Below, piece after piece: positions 52,844 to 61,087 of a stretch of DNA of 64,000 nt. Under the pieces are notes generated by a model. That model did no database searches and was not told the origin of the DNA. It worked only from the letters and a program-made list of their open reading frames with translations. The stretch is from positions 1 to 64,000 of the forward strand of contig NZ_QDAH01000029.1 in NCBI RefSeq assembly GCF_003075415.1, given 5' to 3'. The position numbers and the translations under genes are program-made. Numbering within the stretch: the first letter of the stretch is position 1; every line of letters starts with the position of its first letter. The DNA comes from Microvirga sp. KLBC 81 (GTDB lineage Bacteria > Pseudomonadota > Alphaproteobacteria > Rhizobiales > Beijerinckiaceae).

Positions 52844-53608
52844 CTAACGTTCAGAGAACGGAGCAATGGTGATGCCGTTTGCTTCGAGCTTCGCCCGGAC
52901 CGTACGCGCCATGGCAACCGCACTTGGCTCATCACCATGAACGCAGATCGTGTCGATCTCGATGGGAATGCGCTTTCCGGATGTCGTGATGACGGCCTTG
53001 TCCTGGAGGGTGCGCAGCGCGCGCTCGGCCGCAGCATCGGCATCGTGCAGAACGGAGCCGGGCTTTTTCCGGGAGGTCAGCGTGCCGTCGTCTTCATAGG
53101 TACGGTCGGCAAAGAACTCACGCGCAACAGGCACACCGATCTGCTCCGATGCCCTCTCCATGAGAAGGCCCGGCATGCACACATTGATGAGACTTCCATC
53201 GACACCCTTGATGGCACGGGCAATCGCAAGCGCCAGGCTCTCGTCCTCGTTTGCCATATTGTTGAGCGCACCATGCGCTTTCACGTAGGTGACCTTGTGA
53301 CCGGCAAGGGCCGCCATGGCCTGCATGGCGCCGATCTGATAGGCCACCATGCGCTCGATTTCCGCAGGAGAGTCTCCACGGATCACACGCCGTCCAAATC
53401 CATGCAGATCGTTGAAGCCCGGATGGGCGCCAACAGCCACACCCTTGCGCTTCGCTGTCTCGGCGGTGCGGAACATGATGGACGGATCACCCGCATGGAA
53501 TCCGCACGCGATGTTTGCGGAGGAGACGATGTCGAGCATCGCCTCGTCATCACCCATGGGCCAGGGACCGAAGCCTTCGCCCATATCGCAGTTGAGATCA
53601 ACTTTCAT
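52844..53608 (-). CDS. pxpA: 5-oxoprolinase subunit A (LamB/YcsF family)
   Basis: The 254-residue protein begins [16 protein letters not shown], the hallmark of PxpA, with [29 protein letters not shown] and [10 protein letters not shown] following, and [11 protein letters not shown] near the end. PxpA acts with PxpB and PxpC to open 5-oxoproline using ATP; the partner genes are not in this window. It starts five bases downstream of pncB. A GTG at 53617 overlapping the pncB stop is a possible alternative. Confidence 0.92.
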   Translation of the reverse strand: MKVDLNCDMGEGFGPWPMGDDEAMLDIVSSANIACGFHAGDPSIMFRTAETAKRKGVAVGAHPGFNDLHGFGRRVIRGDSPAEIERMVAYQIGAMQAMAALAGHKVTYVKAHGALNNMANEDESLALAIARAIKGVDGSLINVCMPGLLMERASEQIGVPVAREFFADRTYEDDGTLTSRKKPGSVLHDADAAAERALRTLQDKAVITTSGKRIPIEIDTICVHGDEPSAVAMARTVRAKLEANGITIAPFSER

Positions 53609-53613
53609 GGCAA

Positions 53614-54906
53614 TCACACCACAACCGGCTGCGCAATCTGCGCACCCACATGGAACACACGCTTATAACGCTCGATTTCCTCTTCCGGCCCCAGAGCCTT
53701 CGTCGGATTGTCGGAAAGCTTCACGGTCGGACGTCCATCGGCCGAGATGACCTTGCAGACGATGGAGATAGGATCGAGCCCGCCCTCGGGAGCAAGGCCG
53801 CGGAAGTCGTTGGTCAGCAGCGTGCCCCAGCCGTAGCCGATGCGCATGCGGCCGCGGAAATGCTCGTGGATCCGCTCGATCAGATCCACATCGAGGCCAT
53901 CGGAGAAGATCGCGAGCTTCTCCTTCGGATTCTGCCCGCGCTGCTGCCACCAAGCGATGGCCTCCTCGCCACCTTCGATGGGATCCTTGGAGTCGACGCG
54001 GATACCCGTCCAGAAGGGCACCCAATCGGGAGCATTCTGCAGGAAGTTCGTCGTGCCGTAGGTATCGGGCAGGATAACGCGCAGGTTGCCCTCATAATCT
54101 TCCTGCCAATCGGCCAGGACGCGATACGGAGATTTCGCCAATTCCTCATCGCTGTCGGTGAGCGCCGCATAGACCATGGGAAGCTCATGGGCGTTGGTAC
54201 CCACTGCCTCCACCTCGCGGCGCATGGCGATGAGGCAGTTGGACGTGCCAAGGAAAGACGGCCCAAGACCTTCGATCATCGCCTGCACGCACCAGTCCTG
54301 CCACAGGAAACCGTGGCGGCGGCGGGTGCCGAAATCTGAGATGGAGAGATCAGGCAGTTTTCTGAGACGTTCGATCTTCTCCCACACACGTGTCATGGCG
54401 CGGGCATAGAGCACCTGGAGCTCGAACTTGCCCATGCCTCTCAACACGCCACGCGAGCGCAACTCGTTGAGAATGGCGAGCGCCGGGATCTCCCACATGG
54501 TGGTTTCGATCCAGGGACCGTGGAAGGTCAGAACATATTGGCCGTCTTCCTTTTCCAGCAAGTATTCCGGAAAACGGAAGGTCTCGAGCCAGTCCATGAA
54601 TTCCGGCGAGAACATCTGCCGCTTGCCGTAGAAGGTGTTGCCGCGCAGCCAAGTGGATTCACCGCGCGTCAGAGAGAGGCTGCGCACATGGTCGAGCTGC
54701 TCGCGCAGTTCGCCCGCATCGATGATATCGGCCAAACGGATCCGGGTGGTGCGGTTATGGATGCCGAAGGTGACCTGCACGTCCCGATGGCGGCGAAAGA
54801 TCGTCTGCGCCATCAGAAGCTTGTAAAAGTCCGTGTCCAGGACCGACCGCACGATCGGGTCGATCTTCCAGGTGTGGTTATAGACCCTGGTTGCGATGTC
54901 CACCAT
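53614..54906 (-). CDS. pncB: Nicotinate phosphoribosyltransferase
   Basis: The 430-residue enzyme makes nicotinate mononucleotide from nicotinate and PRPP for NAD salvage. Recognisable parts are [40 protein letters not shown] with the conserved FGTRR segment, [17 protein letters not shown], and the phosphate site [14 protein letters not shown]. The ATG at 54906 is the natural start. It is followed by pxpA. prs, the PRPP source, is elsewhere in the window. Confidence 0.95.
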   Translation of the reverse strand: MVDIATRVYNHTWKIDPIVRSVLDTDFYKLLMAQTIFRRHRDVQVTFGIHNRTTRIRLADIIDAGELREQLDHVRSLSLTRGESTWLRGNTFYGKRQMFSPEFMDWLETFRFPEYLLEKEDGQYVLTFHGPWIETTMWEIPALAILNELRSRGVLRGMGKFELQVLYARAMTRVWEKIERLRKLPDLSISDFGTRRRHGFLWQDWCVQAMIEGLGPSFLGTSNCLIAMRREVEAVGTNAHELPMVYAALTDSDEELAKSPYRVLADWQEDYEGNLRVILPDTYGTTNFLQNAPDWVPFWTGIRVDSKDPIEGGEEAIAWWQQRGQNPKEKLAIFSDGLDVDLIERIHEHFRGRMRIGYGWGTLLTNDFRGLAPEGGLDPISIVCKVISADGRPTVKLSDNPTKALGPEEEIERYKRVFHVGAQIAQPVVV

Positions 54907-54989
54907 CGCCTGCTCCTCGCCGTTTCGGGAGGCAGGACAATAGCGAAGGCTTTTAGCCGAAGAAAGGGTGGTTGGCACCAATCCCCGCC

Positions 54990-55319
54990 TCATGGGGGCA
55001 GAACATCGACTTGGATGGAGGAGTAATAGGCCGCGATATCGGCCATGTCCTGGTCCGACAGGTCCTTCGCTACAATATTCATGGCCTCGTTCTTGCGCGC
55101 GCCGGACTTGTACTCCGCCAGCGCTTTCACGAGATAGCCTTCGATCTGCCCCGCCAAGTTTGGCGCTTCAGGGTTCTTGGAGAGGCCGTCCAGCCCATGG
55201 CAGGCTTGGCAAGTGGTAATCTTCTGGCGCCCTGCCCTGGCATCCGACGCATCGGCTGTCGCAGCGGCAAGCAAGCTCAGGAGAGCCCCGGCAAATGCCA
55301 AGGCATAATTTCTCTTCAT
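54990..55319 (-). CDS. Class I c-type cytochrome
   Basis: The 109-residue periplasmic protein has a signal peptide ([20 protein letters not shown]), one haem site CQACH at residues 37-41 and the axial methionine in [16 protein letters not shown] near residue 79. It lies 57 bases downstream of the sugar dehydrogenase gene on the same strand and is the likely electron acceptor for it. Confidence 0.92.
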   Translation of the reverse strand: MKRNYALAFAGALLSLLAAATADASDARAGRQKITTCQACHGLDGLSKNPEAPNLAGQIEGYLVKALAEYKSGARKNEAMNIVAKDLSDQDMADIAAYYSSIQVDVLPP

Positions 55320-55376
55320 GGTATTTCCTTATAGGGGAGAACAGGCGCGCCAGTGAGCGCGCCTGCCGGGACAGCC

Positions 55377-56642
55377 TTATTGGCCTTCATAGGAGATGCG
55401 GTAGATCGCGCCTGCCGTGTCATCCGAGACGAGGAGCGAGCCGTCGAGCAGTACCGCCACATCGACCGGGCGGCCGAGATACTCGCCGTTCTCATTGAGC
55501 CAGCCTTCGGCGAAAACTTGTGGCTTGTCCGCCGTGCCATCGGGCTTGAGCGGCGTGAACATCACCCGTGCCCCTACCGGCTTTGTACGGTTCCAGGATC
55601 CATGCTGCGCCGAGAAGATACCGCCCTGATAGGACCGGGGGAACATCTTGCCCGTGTAGAAGGCAAGCCCAAGGTCCGCCGCATGCGGCGCCATTTCGGC
55701 CTGCGGCGCGACGGTGCCAGCCGGAACCTGATCATCCTTGTACTCGACCGTGCGGACCATGCCGCCGCCGTAATAGGGGAAGCCGAAGTTCTGGCTCATC
55801 TGAACGGCGCGGTTGATCTCGCCGGGAGGCTGGTCGTCGCCCATGCCGTCGACCTGGTTGTCGGTGAACCACAGGGACTTGTCCGCCGGATTGAACTCGA
55901 TGCCGACCGAGTTGCGGATGCCGGTGGCATAGACCTCGCGATTCTTGCCATCCTGATCCAGGCGGATGATGCCGCCGATGCCGACCCTGCGGTACAGCTC
56001 CATCTTGTCCTTCGGCGGCACGTTGAACGGCTGGCCAAGGGCGATATAGAGCTTGTTGTCGGGGCCGATCCGGCAAACGCGGGCGGTGTGGTTGTAGCTT
56101 TCCTCGCTGGGCGGGATCAGTTCGCCCTGCTTGACCACTTGGAAAGCGGCAACATCCGGACCCTCATAGAAGAACTCGGCTGCCGGGAATTGAAGCACCC
56201 GGTTCTGCTCGACGATATAGAGGATACCGTCGCGAGAGAAGCAGACGCCGTTGGGAATCTTGAACTGAACGGAGGGAGCGAACTGCTTCACCTCGTCGGC
56301 TATGCGGTCCTTGTCGCGATCCGTCACGACATAGACGTTGCTCTTGCGCGTTCCGACAAAGACAACGCCTGCATTCGGTCCGACCGCCATGTGGCGTGCA
56401 TCGGGCACGATGGCATAGAGATCGATCTTGAAGCCTGCCGGCAACTTGATCCTCTCAAGGTTCTTGCGAATGGCGTCGGCACGGCGACCTTCCTGGGGAA
56501 TAGGCTTCGGCTCTTCCGTTCCCGTACTCTGGAACGACGAAAGCTTCTCGAGATTGCTGGTCGGCGGCTGAGTGGCGGGCTGAGCGAAACTTGAAGACGC
56601 GAACGCTACAGTAGAGACGGCGGCAAGCCAGATGGATTTCAT
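55377..56642 (-). CDS. PQQ-dependent sugar dehydrogenase (sorbosone dehydrogenase type)
   Basis: The 421-residue secreted protein (signal MKSIWLAAVSTVAFASSSFA) has the six-bladed propeller pattern of soluble PQQ sugar dehydrogenases: PDARHMAVGPNAGVVFVGTR, IPNGVCFSRDGILYI, YNHTARVCRIGPDNKLYIAL, YATGIRNSVGIEFNP and FTDNQVDGMGDD. It would oxidise aldoses in the periplasm with PQQ and calcium. The cytochrome c gene follows. Whether the cell makes PQQ is not shown here. Confidence 0.87.
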   Translation of the reverse strand: MKSIWLAAVSTVAFASSSFAQPATQPPTSNLEKLSSFQSTGTEEPKPIPQEGRRADAIRKNLERIKLPAGFKIDLYAIVPDARHMAVGPNAGVVFVGTRKSNVYVVTDRDKDRIADEVKQFAPSVQFKIPNGVCFSRDGILYIVEQNRVLQFPAAEFFYEGPDVAAFQVVKQGELIPPSEESYNHTARVCRIGPDNKLYIALGQPFNVPPKDKMELYRRVGIGGIIRLDQDGKNREVYATGIRNSVGIEFNPADKSLWFTDNQVDGMGDDQPPGEINRAVQMSQNFGFPYYGGGMVRTVEYKDDQVPAGTVAPQAEMAPHAADLGLAFYTGKMFPRSYQGGIFSAQHGSWNRTKPVGARVMFTPLKPDGTADKPQVFAEGWLNENGEYLGRPVDVAVLLDGSLLVSDDTAGAIYRISYEGQ

Positions 56643-56772
56643 CCTTCCCTCCCTGGGAACGCCCCTTTCCTGTTCTCTTTTGACCTTCGGATCGGCTCCG
56701 GGTTACTTTGTTTTATTGATTTCGATTATAGTCAAGCTAGGGCTTCAAAGAAAGAAGCAAATAGGTGGCATG

Positions 56773-56795
56773 AAAAAGGGCCGCTGAGCGGCCCT
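56773..56795 (-). terminator. Rho-independent terminator
   Basis: AGGGCCGC (56777-56784) pairs with GCGGCCCT (56788-56795) around TGA. On the minus strand the stem is followed by TTTTTC. It lies 25 bases after the stop of the flavin-fold gene. Confidence 0.85.
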
Positions 56796-56820
56796 GATTG
56801 CTTGTTGCTCCTGTGAGCGA

Positions 56821-57324
56821 TTAGCTCAGATCGACCTTTGCCTGATCACCCGGACGCGGCGGCTGGCCCGTCAAAGCTGCCTTCGCATACCCATAAAGAT
56901 GCACGATGGTCGAAGACGGGCTGTCCCAATACTCGCCCTTCGAGGGATGCACACGGATCAAGGCAATCTGCGGATCATCCGTGCCTTTCGGGAACCAAGC
57001 CCGCAGGGGCTCGGACCATTTCTCCTCGATCCTGGCCTTGTCGCGCACGATCTCCGCCTTGCCCGCAACGGATACATAGGTCTGGCCACTCGGATCGCTG
57101 TAGGCCAGGTTCACCTCACTGTCGCGGGAGATCTCCGTCATCTTGGGCGACTGGATCTGCGTGAAGAACCACAGGTCTCCATGCTCGTCGGCCTCCATGC
57201 TATGCATGGGCCGGCTGTGCAGCGTGCCATCGGTGTCGACCGTTGTCATCATGGCGATCTTCACGTCCTTGATCAGCTCATAGAGCTTCGCAGCGTTGGG
57301 ATCGTTATGGCCGTGCTGGTGCAT
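56821..57324 (-). CDS. Pyridoxamine 5'-phosphate oxidase-fold general stress protein
   Basis: The 167-residue protein has the split-barrel flavin fold of the general stress protein 26 group: IKDVKIAMMTTVDTDGTLHS, RPMHSMEADEHGDLWFFT, VNLAYSDPSGQTYVSVAG and EYWDSPSSTIVHLYGYAKA. Such proteins bind FMN or F420-like cofactors; a real oxidase role is unlikely. The His-rich start MHQHGHNDPN is notable. It is transcribed alone with its own terminator. Confidence 0.9.
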   Translation of the reverse strand: MHQHGHNDPNAAKLYELIKDVKIAMMTTVDTDGTLHSRPMHSMEADEHGDLWFFTQIQSPKMTEISRDSEVNLAYSDPSGQTYVSVAGKAEIVRDKARIEEKWSEPLRAWFPKGTDDPQIALIRVHPSKGEYWDSPSSTIVHLYGYAKAALTGQPPRPGDQAKVDLS

Positions 57325-57543
57325 TCTCGTCTCCTGATTTCTTCACCTCATCTCGGGGCGGCGATGCGCGAGCATAGCTCTCCGGCCGGCCGATAAGGCC
57401 CCGAGGGACCGGTTGAACAACGGACGGGGTGACTTTTGGTTCGGATATTGCCCATGACAGCCAGACAACGCCTTAACGGATGCGCCGCGAGCCTATACAT
57501 GAGGTTCAAGAGATTGTTGGATCGAAGCCTAGGAGCCTCCATC

Positions 57544-58671
57544 GTGGCGATTACCCGTGAAGATGTTGTGCAAGCGCTCTCGACCGTGCCGGTCGACGCC
57601 AATGGAACGAACCTGGTGGCCTCGGGACGCTTGTCCGACGTCCATATCGACGATGTGGATCGGGTGATGTTCTCGATCGTGATCGACCCATCCGAGGCGC
57701 AGGCGATGGAGCGCGTCCGACAGGCGGCGGCGGCAGCCGTTCAGGGGCTGCCGGGCGTGAAGGGCGTGTTCGCGAGCCTCACCGCCGACCGCCCGGCCGG
57801 GTCGGGAGCCGCATCCCCCTCCCCGGCCGCCACGCAGCGCCCCCGGGCGGCCTCGCAGCCAAAGAACCAGCGCATTCCCGGTGTGAAGCATGTGATCGCT
57901 GTCGCCTCCGGCAAAGGCGGCGTCGGCAAGTCGACCACTGCGTGCAATCTCGCCCTTGGGCTGAAGGCGCTGGGCCTGAAAGTCGGCGTGCTCGACGCCG
58001 ACATCTACGGCCCCTCGATGCCCAAGCTCTTCGGCATTCACGGCAAGCCGAAGCTGCTCGAGAATCGTATTCTCGAACCCATGGAAGCCTATGGAATCAA
58101 GGTCATGTCCATCGGCTTCCTCGTGGAGGAAGAGGCGGCCATGATCTGGCGCGGGCCGATGGTCATGTCAGCGATTACGCAGATGTTGCGTGAGGTCGCC
58201 TGGGGTGATCTCGACGTGCTCGTGGTGGATATGCCGCCCGGCACGGGTGACGCGCAGCTCACCATGGCACAAGCCACGCCATTGGCCGGCGCCGTTATCG
58301 TTTCCACGCCGCAGGATCTGGCGCTCATCGATGCCCGGCGCGGCGTCTCCATGTTCAGGCGCGTGGAGATTCCGATCCTGGGGATCATCGAGAACATGGC
58401 GACATTCGTTTGTCCCCATTGCGGGCAGGCCTCGCATATCTTCGGCCATGGCGGCGCGCGGGAGGAGGCCGCACGTCTCGGCGTTCCTTTCCTCGGCGAG
58501 GTTCCGCTCAACATGACGATTCGCGAGCTCTCCGATGCGGGACGCCCTGTTGCCGCAACGGACCCGGATGGGCCGCACGCCAAGATCTACAAGGATATGG
58601 CGCAACAGGTCTGGACCGCGCTGTCCGGCGGCGCAGCGGCTCGCCCGGCACCGCGCATCGTCATCGAGTGA
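57544..58671 (+). CDS. apbC: Iron-sulfur cluster carrier ATPase (Mrp/ApbC)
   Basis: The 375-residue protein has an N-terminal FSCA/DUF59-type domain (VVQALSTVPVDANGTNLVAS), then a P-loop with the deviant Walker A ASGKGGVGKSTTACNLALG, LDADIYGPSMPKLFG, DMPPGTGDAQLT, and the cluster-binding CPHC in TFVCPHCGQ. It carries [4Fe-4S] clusters to targets. I place the start at the GTG 57544 because AGGAG lies about seven bases upstream; a longer ATG start is possible. mobA-tusA follows seven bases after its stop. Confidence 0.93.
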   Translation: MAITREDVVQALSTVPVDANGTNLVASGRLSDVHIDDVDRVMFSIVIDPSEAQAMERVRQAAAAAVQGLPGVKGVFASLTADRPAGSGAASPSPAATQRPRAASQPKNQRIPGVKHVIAVASGKGGVGKSTTACNLALGLKALGLKVGVLDADIYGPSMPKLFGIHGKPKLLENRILEPMEAYGIKVMSIGFLVEEEAAMIWRGPMVMSAITQMLREVAWGDLDVLVVDMPPGTGDAQLTMAQATPLAGAVIVSTPQDLALIDARRGVSMFRRVEIPILGIIENMATFVCPHCGQASHIFGHGGAREEAARLGVPFLGEVPLNMTIRELSDAGRPVAATDPDGPHAKIYKDMAQQVWTALSGGAAARPAPRIVIE

Positions 58672-58678
58672 ATCTGCC

Positions 58679-59581
58679 ATGACGCCCTATCCCGCGACTT
58701 TGGGCGTCATTCTTGCCGGCGGCTTGGCGCAGCGCATGGGCGGAGGGGACAAGACCCTCTTGAAGCTTCAGGGGCAAACCCTTCTCTCGCATATTGAGAA
58801 GCGCCTGCGGCCGCAATGCGAAAGCGTCATTCTCAATGCAAACGGCGATCCGTCACGCTTTGACGAGACAGGTTTGTCGGTGGTGCCGGATTCCGTCCGG
58901 GATCATCCTGGCCCTCTGGCCGGTATTCTGGCAGCTCTCGAATGGGCGGCTCAAAACAAGCCTTCGATCGAATGGGTCGTCAGCGTTCCTGGAGACACGC
59001 CCTTCATTCCGAGCAATTTGGTTGCGGGCCTGCATGAAGCGCGCAGCGCCGCGCAATGCCCGCTCGCCTGCGCGGTTTCAGGAACTCATGAACACTACAC
59101 GACAGGTCTCTGGCCGGTCGATCGACGGGACGACCTGCGCCATGCGCTCCGCACCAGAGGCGTGCGTCGTGTGGAGGATTGGGTCAAGGGGCAAGGGTTG
59201 GCGACGGCTTCTTGGCCAAGCGAGCCGCTGGACCCCTTCTTCAACATCAACACGCCTGACGAGTTGAATGCCGCAAGTGCCATGTTGAGCAGCATGCCGC
59301 CCACCTTTACAAGCGCCTCGAAAGGCGAGGACAAACGCAGGAGAATTGCGATGGTTGAGCTGGATCTGTCCGGGTTGAAATGCCCGCTTCCAGTCCTTCG
59401 CACACGCAAGGCGTTGCTATCCATGAGCCCTGGCGATCAACTGCGCGTGATCTGTACAGATCCCCTCGCCGGGATCGATGTGCCCAACCTCATCCGTGAA
59501 CTGGGAGATACTTTGGTGGAGCAGCACCAGGACGAAAAGCGCATCACTTTTCTGATCGCCCGAGCAGAAAAGCCCTCATGA
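58679..59581 (+). CDS. mobA: MobA-TusA fusion: Moco guanylyltransferase and sulfur carrier
   Basis: The 300-residue ORF joins two proteins. Residues 1 to about 210 are MobA, with GVILAGGLAQRMGGGDKTLL and SVPGDTPFIPSNL, which attaches GMP to molybdopterin. Residues 225-300 are TusA-like, with LDLSGLKCPLPVLRTRKALL and the sulfur-carrying Cys235. No stop separates them. An ATG at 59351 with AGGAGA about seven bases upstream could also start TusA on its own. MoaD/MoaE, earlier in the Moco pathway, are encoded at 4.7-5.4 kb. Confidence 0.88.
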   Translation: MTPYPATLGVILAGGLAQRMGGGDKTLLKLQGQTLLSHIEKRLRPQCESVILNANGDPSRFDETGLSVVPDSVRDHPGPLAGILAALEWAAQNKPSIEWVVSVPGDTPFIPSNLVAGLHEARSAAQCPLACAVSGTHEHYTTGLWPVDRRDDLRHALRTRGVRRVEDWVKGQGLATASWPSEPLDPFFNINTPDELNAASAMLSSMPPTFTSASKGEDKRRRIAMVELDLSGLKCPLPVLRTRKALLSMSPGDQLRVICTDPLAGIDVPNLIRELGDTLVEQHQDEKRITFLIARAEKPS

Positions 59582-59607
59582 AAAAGGCCCGGCATTGGAG
59601 CCGGGCC
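59581..59607. terminator. Terminator between tusA and csbD genes
   Basis: GGCCCGGC (59586-59593) pairs with GCCGGGCC (59600-59607). The minus strand has a TTTTT run after the stem, fitting the CsbD gene; the plus-strand tail is weak. It begins at the last base of the MobA-TusA stop. Confidence 0.8.
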
Positions 59608-59627
59608 ATTCTTCCAATTCACCAGGA

Positions 59628-59804
59628 TCAGGTGCCCTTGCGCAGACTGTCCTTCATGCCGCCGATGGTGTTCTGAACACGCCCTTCGGCCTTATCCATT
59701 TTGCCTTCAGCCTCCATTTTCGAATCGCCCAGAGCCTTGCCCAGGCCTTCCTTCACGCGACCCTTGATGTTCTTCATGCTGCCTTCACTGCGATCATGAT
59801 CCAT
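59628..59804 (-). CDS. CsbD family stress protein
   Basis: The 58-residue protein matches CsbD: MKNIKGRVKEGLGKALGDSK followed by MEAEGKMDKAEGRVQNTIGG. These small, highly charged helical proteins are often induced by general stress, but their action is not known. The ATG at 59804 stands seven bases from AGGAGA and was preferred to the ATG at 59810, which is too close. Confidence 0.85.
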   Translation of the reverse strand: MDHDRSEGSMKNIKGRVKEGLGKALGDSKMEAEGKMDKAEGRVQNTIGGMKDSLRKGT

Positions 59805-60176
59805 GACCATTCTCCTCACTGTGGCGTCTCATAGAACAATGCCTTTGCAAGGTGTCGAGTTTCAAGCTCGAGCATAAAGTACAATTCACGAAAAATTTAA
59901 GAGATCAGAAGTTCTACCTACCTGAACAGAAAAATCAGCAAGAACTTTCCAATAAAAATATAGCTCATCCGGCATCAATTAGGTCTTTTTGCTTGCGCGG
60001 CAGATCTCGTGCCGAATCCTATGCTAGGCACCCTCATCGCTTAGAGACCCGTGCATTAAGCCACCCCGCATGCAACTTTAAGTTTTACAGCCATCCAAGC
60101 ATGGACATCACGATCGGCTGCACTAATTCGAACGACGAATCTATAACGTTATATAATCCTGAAGGACAGGCTCCCT
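59805..60176. other. 372-bp AT-rich intergenic region
   Basis: The stretch between divergent csbD and the histidine kinase gene is AT-rich. A TATAAT lies at 60152-60157, about 20 bases before the kinase start, but no good -35 box is in place. No coding or stable RNA signal was found. Confidence 0.5.
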
Positions 60177-60956
60177 GTGTCCCCCGCTTCAAGGTCTCCC
60201 AAAAAGCCCGCGAAAGCAGCCCATTCAACAGTCGCTCGGGCGAGAGCCAAAAAGACAGCCCAGCCTTTGGACCGCATCGCTCTGCTGGCGCATCAGCTCA
60301 GAACGCCGCTATCGGCCATCAATGCTCTCGCACAAGGCCTTGTGCGGCGGTCGGAACGGATGAGTGCCGAAGACATCCGCAGCCGTGCCGAGAGGATCTG
60401 GCGCGCCAGCCTGCGCCTCGATGAGCTGGTCGAAACGATCATGTCCTATACGCGCGCCAGTACGGGCGGCATGCTTCTCAATCCGAGCGAATTCAACCCG
60501 GAAGCGCTCATCAATCGCGCGTGCCGGGAGCAGGGCAACCACGATCCCGGACGTCCCATTAAGATCGATATTCGAGGCCTTCCTGAAACGATCCTGGGCG
60601 ATCCTATTCTGCTGGAGCAGGCGCTCGTGATCGTGTTGTCGAACGCCATGAAATACTCGCCGCCCGAACGACCTATCAGGGTTACGGCGCGCGCTGAAAA
60701 ACGCGGCATCGCGATTAGAGTGAAGGACGAAGGGATTGGCATTTCCGAAGGGGATTTGCCTTTCCTCATGCAACCTTTCTTCCGAGGTCGTAACGCCAGG
60801 GATTACCCAGGCACGGGTCTCGGCCTCAGCCTTGCTTGGTACATCCTCAAGCTCCATGGTGGAGGTCTCCAGATCGAGAGCAAGGAAGGACATGGGACAA
60901 CCGTCACCCTGACGATCCCGGAGAAGAACATCACAGGAGCCACTGGCGTCCTTTAG
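60177..60956 (+). CDS. Short sensor histidine kinase without visible sensor domain
   Basis: The 259-residue protein has a basic N-terminus (RSPKKPAKAAHSTVARARAK), the H-box LAHQLRTPLSAINALAQG with His39, the N-box VLSNAMKYSPPER, G1 VKDEGIGISEGDLPF and G2 GTGLGLSLAWYILKLHGGG. It has no membrane helix and no PAS or GAF domain, so it is cytoplasmic and its signal is unknown. The start is a GTG. No response regulator is nearby, so it is an orphan. Its TAG stop lies in a repeat. Confidence 0.85.
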   Translation: MSPASRSPKKPAKAAHSTVARARAKKTAQPLDRIALLAHQLRTPLSAINALAQGLVRRSERMSAEDIRSRAERIWRASLRLDELVETIMSYTRASTGGMLLNPSEFNPEALINRACREQGNHDPGRPIKIDIRGLPETILGDPILLEQALVIVLSNAMKYSPPERPIRVTARAEKRGIAIRVKDEGIGISEGDLPFLMQPFFRGRNARDYPGTGLGLSLAWYILKLHGGGLQIESKEGHGTTVTLTIPEKNITGATGVL

Positions 60957-61087
60957 AGCATCGGACGTGAAAAGTGACTTGCACTTTTGGGTCCGATGCT
61001 CTCTTCCTCAGTGCACATCGTTGAAAGCGGAACCGGAGGTCCGCGTCAGCGAAAACCGGGTCCACTTTTTAAGCACGATACGCTAGC
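60955..61087. repeat. Bipartite intergenic repeat, copy 7
   Basis: Module A is AGAGCATCGGACGTGAAAAG to TTTTGGGTCCGATGCTCT, a hairpin with 12 paired bases at its base. Module B runs from CACATCGTTGAAAGCGGAAC to TTTTAAGCACGATACGCTAG. The element provides the TAG stop of the histidine kinase gene at its left end and the TAG stop of the opposing glycerate kinase gene at its right end, filling the whole gap. Confidence 0.85.

Noticed and set aside
59852..60424. 190-codon plus-strand frame covering the AT-rich gap and the start of the histidine kinase
   Set aside because: Its second half is an out-of-frame reading of the kinase gene and its first half has irregular composition and no ribosome binding site.
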